From positions 1-35,156 of the forward strand of contig JAUIIK010000045.1 of assembly GCA_030431755.1 (NCBI GenBank): DNA of 35,156 nt, written 5' to 3'. Shown here piece after piece: positions 1 to 7,369 of this stretch; the first letter of the stretch is position 1; every line of letters begins with the position of its first letter. The position numbers and the translations under genes are program-made. Origin of the DNA: Chloroflexia bacterium. GTDB taxonomy: Bacteria; Chloroflexota; Chloroflexia; Thermomicrobiales; CFX8. The notes beneath the pieces are model-generated. The model saw nothing but the letters and a program-made list of their open reading frames with translations. It had not been told where the DNA came from and ran no database searches.

Positions 1-1
1 A

Positions 2-1369
2 ACCGTCAAGATGCCGAAGCTCGGCGAGAGTGTCACCGAAGGCACAATCGCCGGCTGGTTAAAGCAGGTTGGCGACCGCATCGAACGCTACGACCCGATG
101 GTCGAGGTCATCACCGACAAGGTCAACGCCGAGGTTCCGGCCCCGGTCAGCGGGACCTTGATCGAGATCCTGACCGGCGAGGGCGATGTCGTCCCAGTCG
201 GCGAGATCATCTGCGTTATCGACACTGGCGAGGCGGCCACTCCCGAGGCGGGATCCAGCGCGACTGACGAGGCGGAAGATCGCACCGTCGTCATGTCGGC
301 CGCAACGATGGACGAGATGCAGCCCAGTGGCGACATGCTCTATGACACTGGCCCTGGATCAACGGCTACTGAGCGCCCGACCAACGGCGCGGCCCGCGAC
401 GTCGACGCCGAGATTCGACAGGCGCGCGACGCCCGCGATGAGCGGGCCTTGCTCCAGATTCGCTCTTCCCCACTCGTGCGCCGCCTGGCTGACGAACACG
501 ACATTGACCTCGCCGAGGTGAACGGCACCGGCATCGGCGGCAGGGTCACCAAATCCGATATCGAAGCGCACATCGAGCGTGGACCTGCCGCAGCCGCCGT
601 CGAGCAGCGGCCGTCTCAACCCACGCCACCGCCTGCGCCGGAGCGCGCTGCCACGCCGTCGCCCCAGGTCGATGTCTGGCCGGGCGACGAGGTCATCGAA
701 GCGAGCGCGATGCGTCGTCAGATCGCCGAGCACATGGTGCGCTCGGTGACGACCGCACCGCACGTCACCGTCTGGATGGAAGTCGACATGAGCGCCGTCG
801 TTGACTACCGCGAGGCCCACAAAGCGGATTTCCAGGACCGCGAGGGTTTCAGCCTGACCTACGTTCCGCTCGTCCTTAGCGTCGTCGTCGAAGCGTTGCA
901 GGCCTACCCGGAGATCAACGCCGTCTGGGACAATGGCCGGATCATCCGCCGCAAGGCGATCAACATCGGCATCGCCGTCGCGCTCGAAGATGGCCTGATC
1001 GTGCCGGTCGTCAAGCAGGCCGACGAGAAGAACACTACCGGCCTGGCGCGCGCCGTCAACGATCTGGTGGAACGCGCCCGTGACGGCAAGCTCACCCCGG
1101 ACGACGTCAGCGGGGGCACTTTCACCCTGAATAACCCCGGCACGCTCGGCTCAATCTCATCGACGCCGCTGCTCGTCCAGCCGCAGGCCGGCATTCTCTC
1201 GATGGAGGCGATCGTCAAGCGCCCCGTCGTCGTCGATGACATGATCGGCATCCGGCCGATGATGAACCTCTCGATGTCCGTCGACCACCGTCTCCTCGAC
1301 GGCCTCGCCGCCACCCGCTTCCTCGCCGACGTCAAACAGCGCCTGGAGACGTTCGATGCGGGTTCATAA
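2..1369 (+). CDS. 2-oxoacid dehydrogenase E2 (dihydrolipoamide acyltransferase), 5' end cut by window edge
   Basis: This is the acyltransferase core of a 2-oxoacid dehydrogenase complex (pyruvate, branched-chain or 2-oxoglutarate type), which moves an acyl group from lipoyl-lysine to CoA. Counting from the first ATG at 11, a lipoyl domain covers residues 1-72 with the lipoylated Lys37 in ITDKVNAEVPAP. An acidic, Ala/Pro-rich linker follows, then an E3/E1-binding domain at about 151-188 (SSPLVRRLADEHDIDL, GTGIGGRVTKSDI). The catalytic domain runs from about 230 to the end and carries the HRxxDG motif (DHRLLDG, His426, Asp430). The frame is open to the left edge and reads TVK before MPKLGESV. 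Family members usually have a few residues before this motif, so the real start probably lies just outside the window. A single lipoyl domain fits a branched-chain or pyruvate E2. The substrate cannot be decided here; the E1 genes would be expected upstream. Confidence 0.93.
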   Translation, partial: TVKMPKLGESVTEGTIAGWLKQVGDRIERYDPMVEVITDKVNAEVPAPVSGTLIEILTGEGDVVPVGEIICVIDTGEAATPEAGSSATDEAEDRTVVMSAATMDEMQPSGDMLYDTGPGSTATERPTNGAARDVDAEIRQARDARDERALLQIRSSPLVRRLADEHDIDLAEVNGTGIGGRVTKSDIEAHIERGPAAAAVEQRPSQPTPPPAPERAATPSPQVDVWPGDEVIEASAMRRQIAEHMVRSVTTAPHVTVWMEVDMSAVVDYREAHKADFQDREGFSLTYVPLVLSVVVEALQAYPEINAVWDNGRIIRRKAINIGIAVALEDGLIVPVVKQADEKNTTGLARAVNDLVERARDGKLTPDDVSGGTFTLNNPGTLGSISSTPLLVQPQAGILSMEAIVKRPVVVDDMIGIRPMMNLSMSVDHRLLDGLAATRFLADVKQRLETFDAGS

Positions 1370-1383
1370 CGCCATAGGATCAA

Positions 1384-1460
1384 CGTAGGGCCGGGGCTCG
1401 TCCCCGGCCGCGTTCGACCAGAATCCCATTCGCCGGCCGGGGACGAGCCCCGGCCCTACG
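1384..1460. repeat. Perfect 27-bp inverted repeat, copy 1 of a dispersed palindromic family
   Basis: Two perfectly complementary 27-base arms (1384-1410 and 1434-1460) begin and end with CGTAGGG/CCCTACG and are separated by 23 bases. The arms share 23 of 27 positions with the arm at 24403-24429. Each arm also contains its own short near-palindrome (CCGGGG...CCCCGG). It lies 14 bases past the E2 stop, so the transcript would fold into a very stable hairpin that could end or protect the mRNA. No run of T follows, so a classical intrinsic terminator is not obvious. The conserved sequence in two unrelated places suggests a REP- or MITE-like element rather than a dedicated terminator. Confidence 0.8.
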
Positions 1461-1559
1461 CCACCGTGACATCTTGACCCAATAGCGCATACGCGTAGTA
1501 CGACGTTCTTCGCATCGTGCCTCACCGACGTCCATTCCAATTACGATATTCCGCCGATG

Positions 1560-1587
1560 TTACGCGGTCGCGCATCCCCGATACTAG
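1560..1587 (+). promoter_or_regulatory. Possible sigma-70-like promoter of the small CxxC gene
   Basis: TTACGC at 1560-1565 and TACTAG at 1582-1587 are separated by 16 bases and lie 26 bases before the ATG at 1614. Both hexamers match the consensus only partly. The upstream 100 bases are more AT-rich than their surroundings. This is a weak prediction. Confidence 0.25.
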
Positions 1588-1613
1588 ATACCGTAGACAC
1601 GAAAGGGGATCGC

Positions 1614-1751
1614 ATGAACGAGACAATCTTGATCGCCGACCTGAACCGCGCCCGGAACATCGAACTGCGCTTTGACGGCTGCCGCCGCTGCGCCCGGACG
1701 CGCAACCGCTGGATCACGAGCGAATTCCGCCGCTTCCGGCGCACGGCATAA
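1614..1751 (+). CDS. Small basic CxxC protein (45 aa), hypothetical
   Basis: This short reading frame has a strong ribosome-binding site (GAAAGGGGA, ending 4-5 bases before the ATG) and stops eight bases before the next gene. The protein starts MNETILIADLNRARNIEL and continues with a Cys-x-x-Cys pair (GCRRCARTRN) in an Arg-rich C-terminal half. One CxxC is not enough for a zinc ribbon alone; metal binding would need a dimer or a partner, and a redox role is also possible. The basic tail would suit nucleic-acid binding. I do not recognise a family. The good Shine-Dalgarno sequence and close spacing to the PPOX gene support a real two-gene transcript, but the length is small enough that chance cannot be excluded. 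Confidence 0.5.
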   Translation: MNETILIADLNRARNIELRFDGCRRCARTRNRWITSEFRRFRRTA

Positions 1752-1759
1752 CCGCGGCG

Positions 1760-2275
1760 ATGCACGAGACACCGCAAGACCTCGAACAGTTGCAGGGCCT
1801 GCTCGATCGCAGCATCGGGCAGGCCGGCGCATTCCTACGCGATTCGATGCGCCTCGACACGGACACTCTCAGCGCCCGTCAGGTTGTGCGCTACCTGACA
1901 GGCATGCGGACGGCCTCGCTCGCGTCGGTCACAGCGCGCGGCGAGCCACGAGTCGCGCCCATCGCCGCGATCTTCTACCGTGGCAAGTACTACGTGCCGA
2001 CGGTCGTCGAGGCCGCCCGCGCGCGACATCTTCGAAAGCGCCCTGGCGTCAGCTTCACGGAATACTCCGGCACGGTCAACGCCATCACCATCCACGGCCA
2101 GGCCACGCTGATCGGAGAGGACGAACCGAACTTTGCGCCTGTCGACGCCGCATTTGTGGCTGTGTCAATAACCGGCGGACCGCGCAGCTGGGGCGGCGGC
2201 GGGCCGCTCTACATCCGCATCGACCCGGACGTGATGTACGCAACGGCCCAGGAGCCCGACGAATACCCTGAGTGA
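1760..2275 (+). CDS. Pyridoxamine 5'-phosphate oxidase (PPOX) family flavin/F420-binding protein
   Basis: This is a 171-residue split-barrel protein of the PPOX/FMN-binding superfamily, whose members bind FMN or deazaflavin F420 and reduce or oxidise small substrates. The core is visible as RQVVRYLTGMRTASLASV, then VAPIAAIFYRGKYYVPT, an Arg/His-rich strand (ARARHLRKRPGVSF) and the strand ITIHGQATLIGEDE. The N-terminal 35 residues form a probable helix outside the barrel. The ATG at 1760 has no good Shine-Dalgarno sequence; translation may depend on the small CxxC gene ending eight bases upstream. Several LLM-type oxidoreductases nearby often use F420, which makes an F420-dependent PPOX plausible. 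The cofactor is not determined by the sequence seen here. It converges on ppk2 with a 10-base gap. Confidence 0.78.
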   Translation: MHETPQDLEQLQGLLDRSIGQAGAFLRDSMRLDTDTLSARQVVRYLTGMRTASLASVTARGEPRVAPIAAIFYRGKYYVPTVVEAARARHLRKRPGVSFTEYSGTVNAITIHGQATLIGEDEPNFAPVDAAFVAVSITGGPRSWGGGGPLYIRIDPDVMYATAQEPDEYPE

Positions 2276-2285
2276 CCGCGTAGCG

Positions 2286-3122
2286 CTAGTGAGCGTCGAG
2301 CGACGGGAACTCGTCTGCATGTTCGGAGAACATCTTCTCCGCTGGACCAACGATGAGGGGATCTGGGTTGCCAACGGCATCGGCGTCCTTGTCGGCATAG
2401 TCAATCTGACTTAGGACATGACGGATCGCGCCAAGCCGCGCGCGGCGCTTGTCGTTGGATAGGATCACCGTCCATGGGGCATGGGCGACATCCGTGTAGA
2501 AGAACATCATCCGCCGCGCTTCGGTGTACTCATCCCACTTTGACATCGCGAACTCGTCCAGGGCGCTGAGCTTCCAGTGCTTCAGCGGGTCGGATTTGCG
2601 CGCTTCGATCCGCTCGCGCTGGACATCCCGGTCGACGGCGAACCAGAGCTTGAAGAGATGGGTACCGCTGCTTACCAATGAGTTTTCGAGGTCGGGCGAC
2701 TGGCGCATGAATTCGAGATACTCTTCCGGCGTGCAGAAACCCATCACCCGCTCGACTCCGGCGCGGTTGTACCAGGAACGGTCGAAGAAGACGATCTCGC
2801 CGCCGGCCGGTAGCTGGCTGACGTAGCGCTGAAAATACCACTGGTGTTGCTCGGTCTCGTTCGGCTTCTCCAACGCCACGACGCGCGCGCCGCGCGGATT
2901 CAGGTGCTCCCGAAAACGCTTGATCGTCCCGCCCTTGCCGGCGGCGTCGCGGCCCTCGAAGATGATCAGCACCCGCTCGTTCTCCGCCTTGACCCAGCTC
3001 TGGAACTTCGCGAGCTCGATATGAAGCTTGTAGAGATCGTCCTCGTAGATGCTCTTCTTCAGCCGCTTATCGTATGGAAACTCGGTTGTATCCTGCGCCA
3101 CGACGCCGCTCGTAGCGTCCAT
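2286..3122 (-). CDS. ppk2: Polyphosphate kinase 2 (PPK2 family)
   Basis: PPK2 transfers phosphate between polyphosphate and nucleoside mono- or diphosphates. From the ATG at 3122 the protein has 278 residues, typical of single-domain PPK2. It shows the Walker A loop EGRDAAGKGG (about 56-65), the GxRxVxLxKP-type strand RGARVVALEKPNETEQHQWYF, and the Walker B segment FFDRSWYNRAGVERVMGF (about 112-129). The lid region continues as RIEARKSDPLKHWKLS and the SKWDEYTEAR helix. A TTG six bases upstream is also in frame, but the ATG has GGGAG six bases before it. It is the last gene of a minus-strand run, 14 bases after the Nudix gene. Whether it prefers NDP or NMP substrates cannot be told by eye. 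Confidence 0.93.
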   Translation of the reverse strand: MDATSGVVAQDTTEFPYDKRLKKSIYEDDLYKLHIELAKFQSWVKAENERVLIIFEGRDAAGKGGTIKRFREHLNPRGARVVALEKPNETEQHQWYFQRYVSQLPAGGEIVFFDRSWYNRAGVERVMGFCTPEEYLEFMRQSPDLENSLVSSGTHLFKLWFAVDRDVQRERIEARKSDPLKHWKLSALDEFAMSKWDEYTEARRMMFFYTDVAHAPWTVILSNDKRRARLGAIRHVLSQIDYADKDADAVGNPDPLIVGPAEKMFSEHADEFPSLDAH

Positions 3123-3136
3123 CTGCAACTCCCGCC

Positions 3137-3631
3137 CTACGCGAAGAAACCTTCGAGGGTACCGTCACATGACAAGATGCAGCCATCCTCCAGCAGCAGT
3201 CCTCGCTGACTATCGTACAGGCGGCACAGGTCGACGACATCCGGCGAGCGCAGACGACGCGCCGCCAGCTCCGGCGGTGCTAACCAGTCGATACTCTGAA
3301 TGTCGTCCTCAATGACGCGTGCCGGGTCCGTGGAGACAAGCCGGGCAGCCACAACGAAACGCCACCACAGCAGACCAGCCGGCTCCGAAAACGCGCCATG
3401 GTTGATTGCGATCACCCGCTCCGGCAGCACCTCGTAGCCTGTCTCCTCCAGCGTCTCGCGCCGCGCCGCGGTTGCCAGCCCCTCACCCGGTTCGAGTGCA
3501 CCTGACGGGAAATACCATATCGGACCGTCCGGCCCGCCGCGCTCCTCCTCGATCACCAGGAACCGGCTCTGATGCTCAACGACGACCACAACCGAAACGG
3601 TTTTTGGCAATGTCACGCGCAACGCATCCAT
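3137..3631 (-). CDS. Nudix hydrolase
   Basis: This 164-residue protein hydrolyses a nucleoside diphosphate linked to another moiety. The Nudix box is complete: GALEPGEGLATAARRETLEETGYE fits Gx5Ex7REUxEExGU, at about residues 45-68. The N-terminal strand TVSVVVVVEHQSRFLVIEEE and the WYFPSGALE turn are typical of MutT-like folds. A longer frame runs back to 3805, but it overlaps the upstream nucleotidyltransferase; the ATG at 3631 (MDALRVTLPKT) sits five bases after that gene's stop and gives a normal length. The close packing between a nucleotidyltransferase and PPK2 suggests a shared role in nucleotide chemistry. The substrate is unknown. Confidence 0.9.
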   Translation of the reverse strand: MDALRVTLPKTVSVVVVVEHQSRFLVIEEERGGPDGPIWYFPSGALEPGEGLATAARRETLEETGYEVLPERVIAINHGAFSEPAGLLWWRFVVAARLVSTDPARVIEDDIQSIDWLAPPELAARRLRSPDVVDLCRLYDSQRGLLLEDGCILSCDGTLEGFFA

Positions 3632-3636
3632 CTCAT

Positions 3637-4401
3637 TCAAGATAGGTCCAACGCGCAGGCGGCGCGAACGACCTCGTGTTGCCGCGTATCCAGTAGCGGC
3701 AAGGTCAATTCGGCGGCCAGACCGTAGAGCTGCAGCGCAGCCCCGCATGTTGCCCCAAATGGCTCGCCAGAGAGACCGAATGCGGTGTCCTGGGCTTGTC
3801 GCCACCGGTCATCCAACTGCGCGGCGACCATGTTCCAAAGCTCGTTCTCAGTCGAGTACAGCAACCGCAGATGCACCCCGAGGATGACGCTGAGCCGAAT
3901 CGCAAGCAGGTTGCGCTGCACAGCCGCGCCGCGCAGGTTCCCGGTAGCGTGCAGGTTTGCAAGCTTGTGAACCTCCTCGGCGAGGCCGGTAAGCTCTCCG
4001 GCGACGTACCTATTGCAGGCAGCGTCACCGACACGCTGCCATGCCCACTCCCTCGCTGCCTCTTGTAACCCGGCCGCCAGCCCGTCTCGGTCGGCCAGGA
4101 TCCGCGCATCACGCCAGCCCTGGACGGCGTACCCGGCGCTTGCCGGCTCAGCGAACGAGCGCTCGACGGCCGCGACCGTGGTCCAGGAAACCGCGAAGAG
4201 ATAGCCGCACCGACGCTGCAGCACATACTCCGGACCTTCGCCTATGGCGAGCAGGTCGACATCCGAGTGAGCCATCGCATCACCCCGCGCATGGCTGCCC
4301 ATCAGGAGGACGGCTTCGGCGCCCTGACCGACGAGTTCCGCAGCCATAGTGCCTAGCTCCCGGTCCGGCGTCATCCCACCCCACTTCGTCCGCGAGTTCA
4401 C
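3637..4401 (-). CDS. Nucleotidyltransferase-domain protein (MNT / aminoglycoside nucleotidyltransferase-like)
   Basis: This 254-residue protein has a pol-beta-type nucleotidyltransferase head followed by an all-helical C-terminal domain. The active-site motif MGSHARGDAMAHSDVDLL (about 34-51) contains the GSxxRGD turn and the DxD metal ligands (Asp47, Asp49). This architecture is shared by antibiotic nucleotidyltransferases and by MNT-HEPN toxin-antitoxin proteins with the two parts fused; the C-terminal half, with ELWNMVAAQLDDRW and many Leu/Ala, is compatible with a HEPN-like or KNTase C-terminal bundle. The listed start is GTG at 4401; an ATG at 4374, after a G-rich stretch, is a good alternative and would remove nine residues. 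It lies 22 bases after the LLM gene and five bases before the Nudix gene. The substrate is not evident. Confidence 0.8.
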   Translation of the reverse strand: MNSRTKWGGMTPDRELGTMAAELVGQGAEAVLLMGSHARGDAMAHSDVDLLAIGEGPEYVLQRRCGYLFAVSWTTVAAVERSFAEPASAGYAVQGWRDARILADRDGLAAGLQEAAREWAWQRVGDAACNRYVAGELTGLAEEVHKLANLHATGNLRGAAVQRNLLAIRLSVILGVHLRLLYSTENELWNMVAAQLDDRWRQAQDTAFGLSGEPFGATCGAALQLYGLAAELTLPLLDTRQHEVVRAACALDLS

Positions 4402-4423
4402 GCCCCGGCTACGACCGGCAACG

Positions 4424-5278
4424 CTAGGCGAAACGCGGTATCAGCTCGTTTCCTACGCCTTCGATCATGGTCAGGATACCGCGCTCATCTGCGCCACGCG
4501 GTGGCGCAACTATCAAGCGTTCGACACCAAGCTCAGCGTACTGCTCCACTAGCCCAGCATCGACGGTCATGGGCGGCGTGACGCTGACTTCGAGCGTGCC
4601 CACGCTGGCAGGACGTTCAACTTCGGAGTGCGCATCGCGGAGCCCGGCAAGCGCTATTGCGGTCGCGTCGGGGGCGAGGAGCCAGCCATAGAAGCCGTCT
4701 CCTACCCGGACAGCCCGGCGGTAGGCAGCCCGGCTGCGGCCACCGACGACAATCGGCACACGATCCGGTCGCGGATAGGACTGGATGCCAGCAAAGCGCA
4801 CGCGCTCGCCGTCGATCTTAGGCGCGTCGTCAAACCACAACGAGCGCATCGCGGCGATGATCTCGTCAGTCGCGCTACCGCGGCGGCGCAGCTCGGTGCC
4901 GAGCGTGTCGAACTCCTCTTGCAGGTGGCCGACAGCGATGCCGAACAAGAGCCGCTGTTCAGAGAGCGCCTGAATCGTTGCGACGCGCTTTGCCAGCACC
5001 ACCGGATTGTGGTGGGGCAGAACCAGCACGCCGGTACCGAGCATGATCTTCTCGGTCTTCCCCGCGAGGAAGCTGAGCGTCTCCAAGGGATCGAGCATTC
5101 GCTCTGTTGGCTCGACCGGAAATGTCGGAACCGGCGGGTCCGGTAGCACATAGTGCTCCGGAACCCAGAGTGAGTCGAACCCCGCCTCCTCCGCGGCTCT
5201 GGCAATGCGAGTCAGCGGACCGGGATAGGAACATGGGCCAGTATTCATTGAGAACAGGCCAAAGCGCATAGCGGTCAT
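4424..5278 (-). CDS. LLM-class flavin/F420-dependent oxidoreductase
   Basis: Luciferase-like monooxygenase fold, 284 residues, closest in character to the F420-dependent TIGR03619-like group. Visible features are MRFGLFSMNTGP at the start, the first helix IARAAEEAGFDSLWVPEHYVLP, the strand IMLGTGVLVLPHHNPVVLAKRVATIQALS, the segment LLFGIAVGHLQEEFDTLG, and PIVVGGRSRAAYRRAVRVGDGFYGW near the C-terminal third. The frame extends upstream, but the ATG at 5278 has AAAGGAA seven bases before it and starts directly at the conserved strand. It is divergent from marR, and a MarR-type palindrome lies 31 bases upstream. This suggests MarR control of this gene and probably of the three genes after it. The substrate is unknown. 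Confidence 0.88.
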   Translation of the reverse strand: MTAMRFGLFSMNTGPCSYPGPLTRIARAAEEAGFDSLWVPEHYVLPDPPVPTFPVEPTERMLDPLETLSFLAGKTEKIMLGTGVLVLPHHNPVVLAKRVATIQALSEQRLLFGIAVGHLQEEFDTLGTELRRRGSATDEIIAAMRSLWFDDAPKIDGERVRFAGIQSYPRPDRVPIVVGGRSRAAYRRAVRVGDGFYGWLLAPDATAIALAGLRDAHSEVERPASVGTLEVSVTPPMTVDAGLVEQYAELGVERLIVAPPRGADERGILTMIEGVGNELIPRFA

Positions 5279-5303
5279 ACCAATTCCTTTCGTCACCATT
5301 GTA

Positions 5304-5325
5304 TATAGCTTGACATCAAGATACA
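5304..5325. promoter_or_regulatory. MarR-type palindromic operator in the LLM/marR divergent promoter region
   Basis: The core CTTGACATCAAG (5309-5320) has two perfect five-base arms around CA. Extending outwards, TATAGCTTGA and the complement of TCAAGATACA agree at 8 of 10 positions. The size and AT-rich flanks are typical of MarR-family operators. On the minus strand the sequence TATACAAT, a good -10-like element for the LLM gene, directly follows the palindrome. On the plus strand the core contains TTGACA, a perfect -35 hexamer facing marR, though a matching -10 is weak. A repressor bound here would block both directions, consistent with autoregulation. Confidence 0.6.
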
Positions 5326-5392
5326 TTGCACCAAGGTACCATAGGTTCGGTAGAACGCGCGAGCTACGACGCGGCAAACTAGAATCGACGCT

Positions 5393-5911
5393 ATGAAACG
5401 CGACGCTGTCGACCGCACATTGCAAGAGTGGACCGACCACGCGCCGGAAACTGATGTCTCCGGCCGTCATGTCGTCTGGCGCTTGCAGATGATCGCGAAA
5501 TACATCAGCCAGGCGATTGCCGACATGGATGAGCTCGACGGGCAGCTCTCCTCTTCGGCGGTGCGGATGTTGCTACATCTCATCGCGACGCCGGAGCCGC
5601 ACGAAGCACACCCATCGGCGTTGGGTGATCGGCTATTGCTGACCTCAGGTTCGATGACGGCGCTCATTGACCGGTTGGAGGGGCTGGGATATGTCTCGCG
5701 GCGCCGTGACCCAAGCGACCGCCGCGCGATCCTCGTCGGGCTCACCGATACTGGCAAGGAAACCGCCCGCCGACTGAGCGTCGCTCACACCGAACTGGAA
5801 GCGCGGATTCTCCAGCCGCTCGACGAGCAGCAGCGCGCCGAGCTGACTGAACTACTGCGGGCGCTCGTCCTCGCCTACGAGTCCGACGGTTGGCAGTTTC
5901 CGAAAGGCTAG
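5393..5911 (+). CDS. MarR-family transcriptional regulator
   Basis: This is a 172-residue winged-helix regulator that binds DNA as a dimer. The recognition helix region reads HPSALGDRLLLTSGSMTALIDRLEGLGYVSRRRDPSDRR, and the wing ends in the family signature DRRAILVGLTDTGKE (about 108-122). The N- and C-terminal helices that form the dimer interface are present (VWRLQMIAKYISQAIADMDEL and LEARILQPLDEQQRAELTELL). It is divergent from the LLM oxidoreductase with a 114-base intergenic region that carries the palindrome at 5304-5325. MarR proteins of this arrangement usually repress themselves and the neighbouring gene until a small molecule binds. The ligand is unknown. Confidence 0.93.
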   Translation: MKRDAVDRTLQEWTDHAPETDVSGRHVVWRLQMIAKYISQAIADMDELDGQLSSSAVRMLLHLIATPEPHEAHPSALGDRLLLTSGSMTALIDRLEGLGYVSRRRDPSDRRAILVGLTDTGKETARRLSVAHTELEARILQPLDEQQRAELTELLRALVLAYESDGWQFPKG

Positions 5912-6025
5912 CGATCCCGCGCAGGGCAGCTGGCTTCCACGGAAGGCAGACGATGTCGAGCACTCGTAAGGATCAATGCACGGCGATGCGCTACACGCAG
6001 TCCACCAAACAGGCAGACGACGGCG

Positions 6026-6673
6026 TCATTGGCCGAGGACGAATGGGGGGTACTTGTCCGTGACGAGCAATGCCGCGTAGGCATTCACCCGGTTACCCCA
6101 GCGCTCCACATCGACGACGAAGCCGAAAAGCCCGGGCGGGTATCTGCCAGTGATGAGAATCGCGAACCAGGCGATGATGACGACGAAGAGGACTCCAATG
6201 CCCAGAAAAAAGAGGACGAAGTAGTGCGGCAGCGCCAGCAGCCATTTCACGAGCGGCAGCCAGCGGTTCAGATCGCGCTCGGCATTGGGATAGGCAATCT
6301 CCAGATGGACCGCCTGCTCTTCATCAGTCGACGGGTATTCGTCACGCAGCAGGAACAGGTACGCCGTTACGCGGTTCTGGAACTTCAATAGCTCGACGTT
6401 CCAATCGAACCACCAGCGCGGATACTTCTGCCGGAAGACAATCATCAGCGCAGTCGGCGCCACGATGAATGACCCGGCGACGACGAACCCGGCGTAGGCT
6501 GTCGCATCGGTGTCCTGAATCATGTCCGGGCTGGTTGCGCTCACCAGCGCCAAAATGATCCCGATCGGGATAATCAAGATCAACCTGAACGCGGTACGCA
6601 GGCGATCAAGCCCCTCCTCCGGGTAATCGACGGAGAATCGCACGGGATATCCGGTGCCGTATTCGTCGGCCAT
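6026..6673 (-). CDS. DUF4389 membrane protein
   Basis: This protein of about 215 residues matches the DUF4389 pattern: PVRFSVDYPEEGLDRLRTAFR before a first membrane segment (LILIIPIGIILALVSA), a second one (AGFVVAGSFIVAPTALMIVF), then the cytoplasmic stretch KYPRWWFDWNVELLKFQNRV. The signature NRWLPLVKWLLALPHY precedes a long hydrophobic region (FVLFFLGIGVLFVVIIAWFAILITG), and RYPPGLFGFVVDVERWGNRVNAY lies close to the C-terminus. The function of the family is unknown; many members occur in Chloroflexota and Actinobacteria. The start is uncertain: ATG 6673 has a G-rich stretch eight bases upstream, while ATG 6691 and TTG 6694 are also in frame. It follows the SGNH hydrolase by 63 bases and may be co-transcribed. 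Confidence 0.85.
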   Translation of the reverse strand: MADEYGTGYPVRFSVDYPEEGLDRLRTAFRLILIIPIGIILALVSATSPDMIQDTDATAYAGFVVAGSFIVAPTALMIVFRQKYPRWWFDWNVELLKFQNRVTAYLFLLRDEYPSTDEEQAVHLEIAYPNAERDLNRWLPLVKWLLALPHYFVLFFLGIGVLFVVIIAWFAILITGRYPPGLFGFVVDVERWGNRVNAYAALLVTDKYPPFVLGQ

Positions 6674-6736
6674 CAGTCGCGCCCCATCCATCAAGACTAT
6701 CGAGAACTACTCAATAGAAAGACGGTCGGACAACGA

Positions 6737-7369
6737 TCACGTTGCGATACCGGCTCGCACGCGCCTGGCCAGCGCGTCGGCAATGCGTTCCCCGCCCAGC
6801 GCCGAAGGTTCGATGATGTTCGTGAAGTGCTCCGGGGCGTTGCAAACATTGCGCAGCTCCACCCAGACGCAGCCGCGTCGATGTAGGCATCTCGTTATGG
6901 CGTCGTTGAACATCGCAAGTGCACCGGCTGTGGCTGCCTGGGGAAACTCGTCCATCACCGGCTGGTAGATCGTGCAGCCGACAAGCCGCAGCCCCAGATC
7001 ATCGCAGATCGTCTCCACGAGAGCCGCATACTGGCCCGCAAATTCTTCGACTGCTGCCTGCAATCGAGCGATTGACTCGATTGCAGGTCGCGGAGTGGGA
7101 TCAGACAGTAAATCGACATTCCAGATTGCGTCATTTCCACCGACGCTGAGACACACCACCGTAGTGTCTGGCTCGGACCGCAGAACGTCAGCGTCGACCA
7201 ACTCCACGAGGTTGCCATCGACCGCGTGGTTCTCAACCGACCAGTCGTCTCCGAGCTGACGCAGCAGCAGTTCGGGCACCGATTGTCCATCCCGCACATA
7301 CTTGCCGTTATCGAAGATCGAGTCGCCCAGGAGTACGCACCGCCACGCCGAGCGACCGTTGCTAGTCAT
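6737..7369 (-). CDS. SGNH/GDSL-type hydrolase
   Basis: Esterase/lipase-like protein of the SGNH fold, 210 residues. Block I is CVLLGDSIFDNG (Ser17), block III is SVGGNDAIW (Asn79), and the Gly of block II may be in VENHAVDGN. The usual block V Asp-x-x-His is not visible; the C-terminal part reads PEHFTNIIEPSALGGERIADALA, a variant in which the DxxH is replaced by an IEPS..GG..IA pattern, with the nearest His in PEHF. The start at 7369 overlaps the stop of the VOC gene within ATGACTAG, so translation is probably coupled. There is no signal peptide, so it should act in the cytoplasm. The substrate is unknown. Confidence 0.85.
   Translation of the reverse strand: MTSNGRSAWRCVLLGDSIFDNGKYVRDGQSVPELLLRQLGDDWSVENHAVDGNLVELVDADVLRSEPDTTVVCLSVGGNDAIWNVDLLSDPTPRPAIESIARLQAAVEEFAGQYAALVETICDDLGLRLVGCTIYQPVMDEFPQAATAGALAMFNDAITRCLHRRGCVWVELRNVCNAPEHFTNIIEPSALGGERIADALARRVRAGIAT

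Noticed and set aside
3637-4401. Toxin-antitoxin reading of the nucleotidyltransferase gene
   Set aside because: An MNT-HEPN pair would need a separate HEPN gene next to it. Here the partner genes are Nudix and PPK2, so a metabolic or modification role is more likely; a fused HEPN-like domain cannot be excluded.
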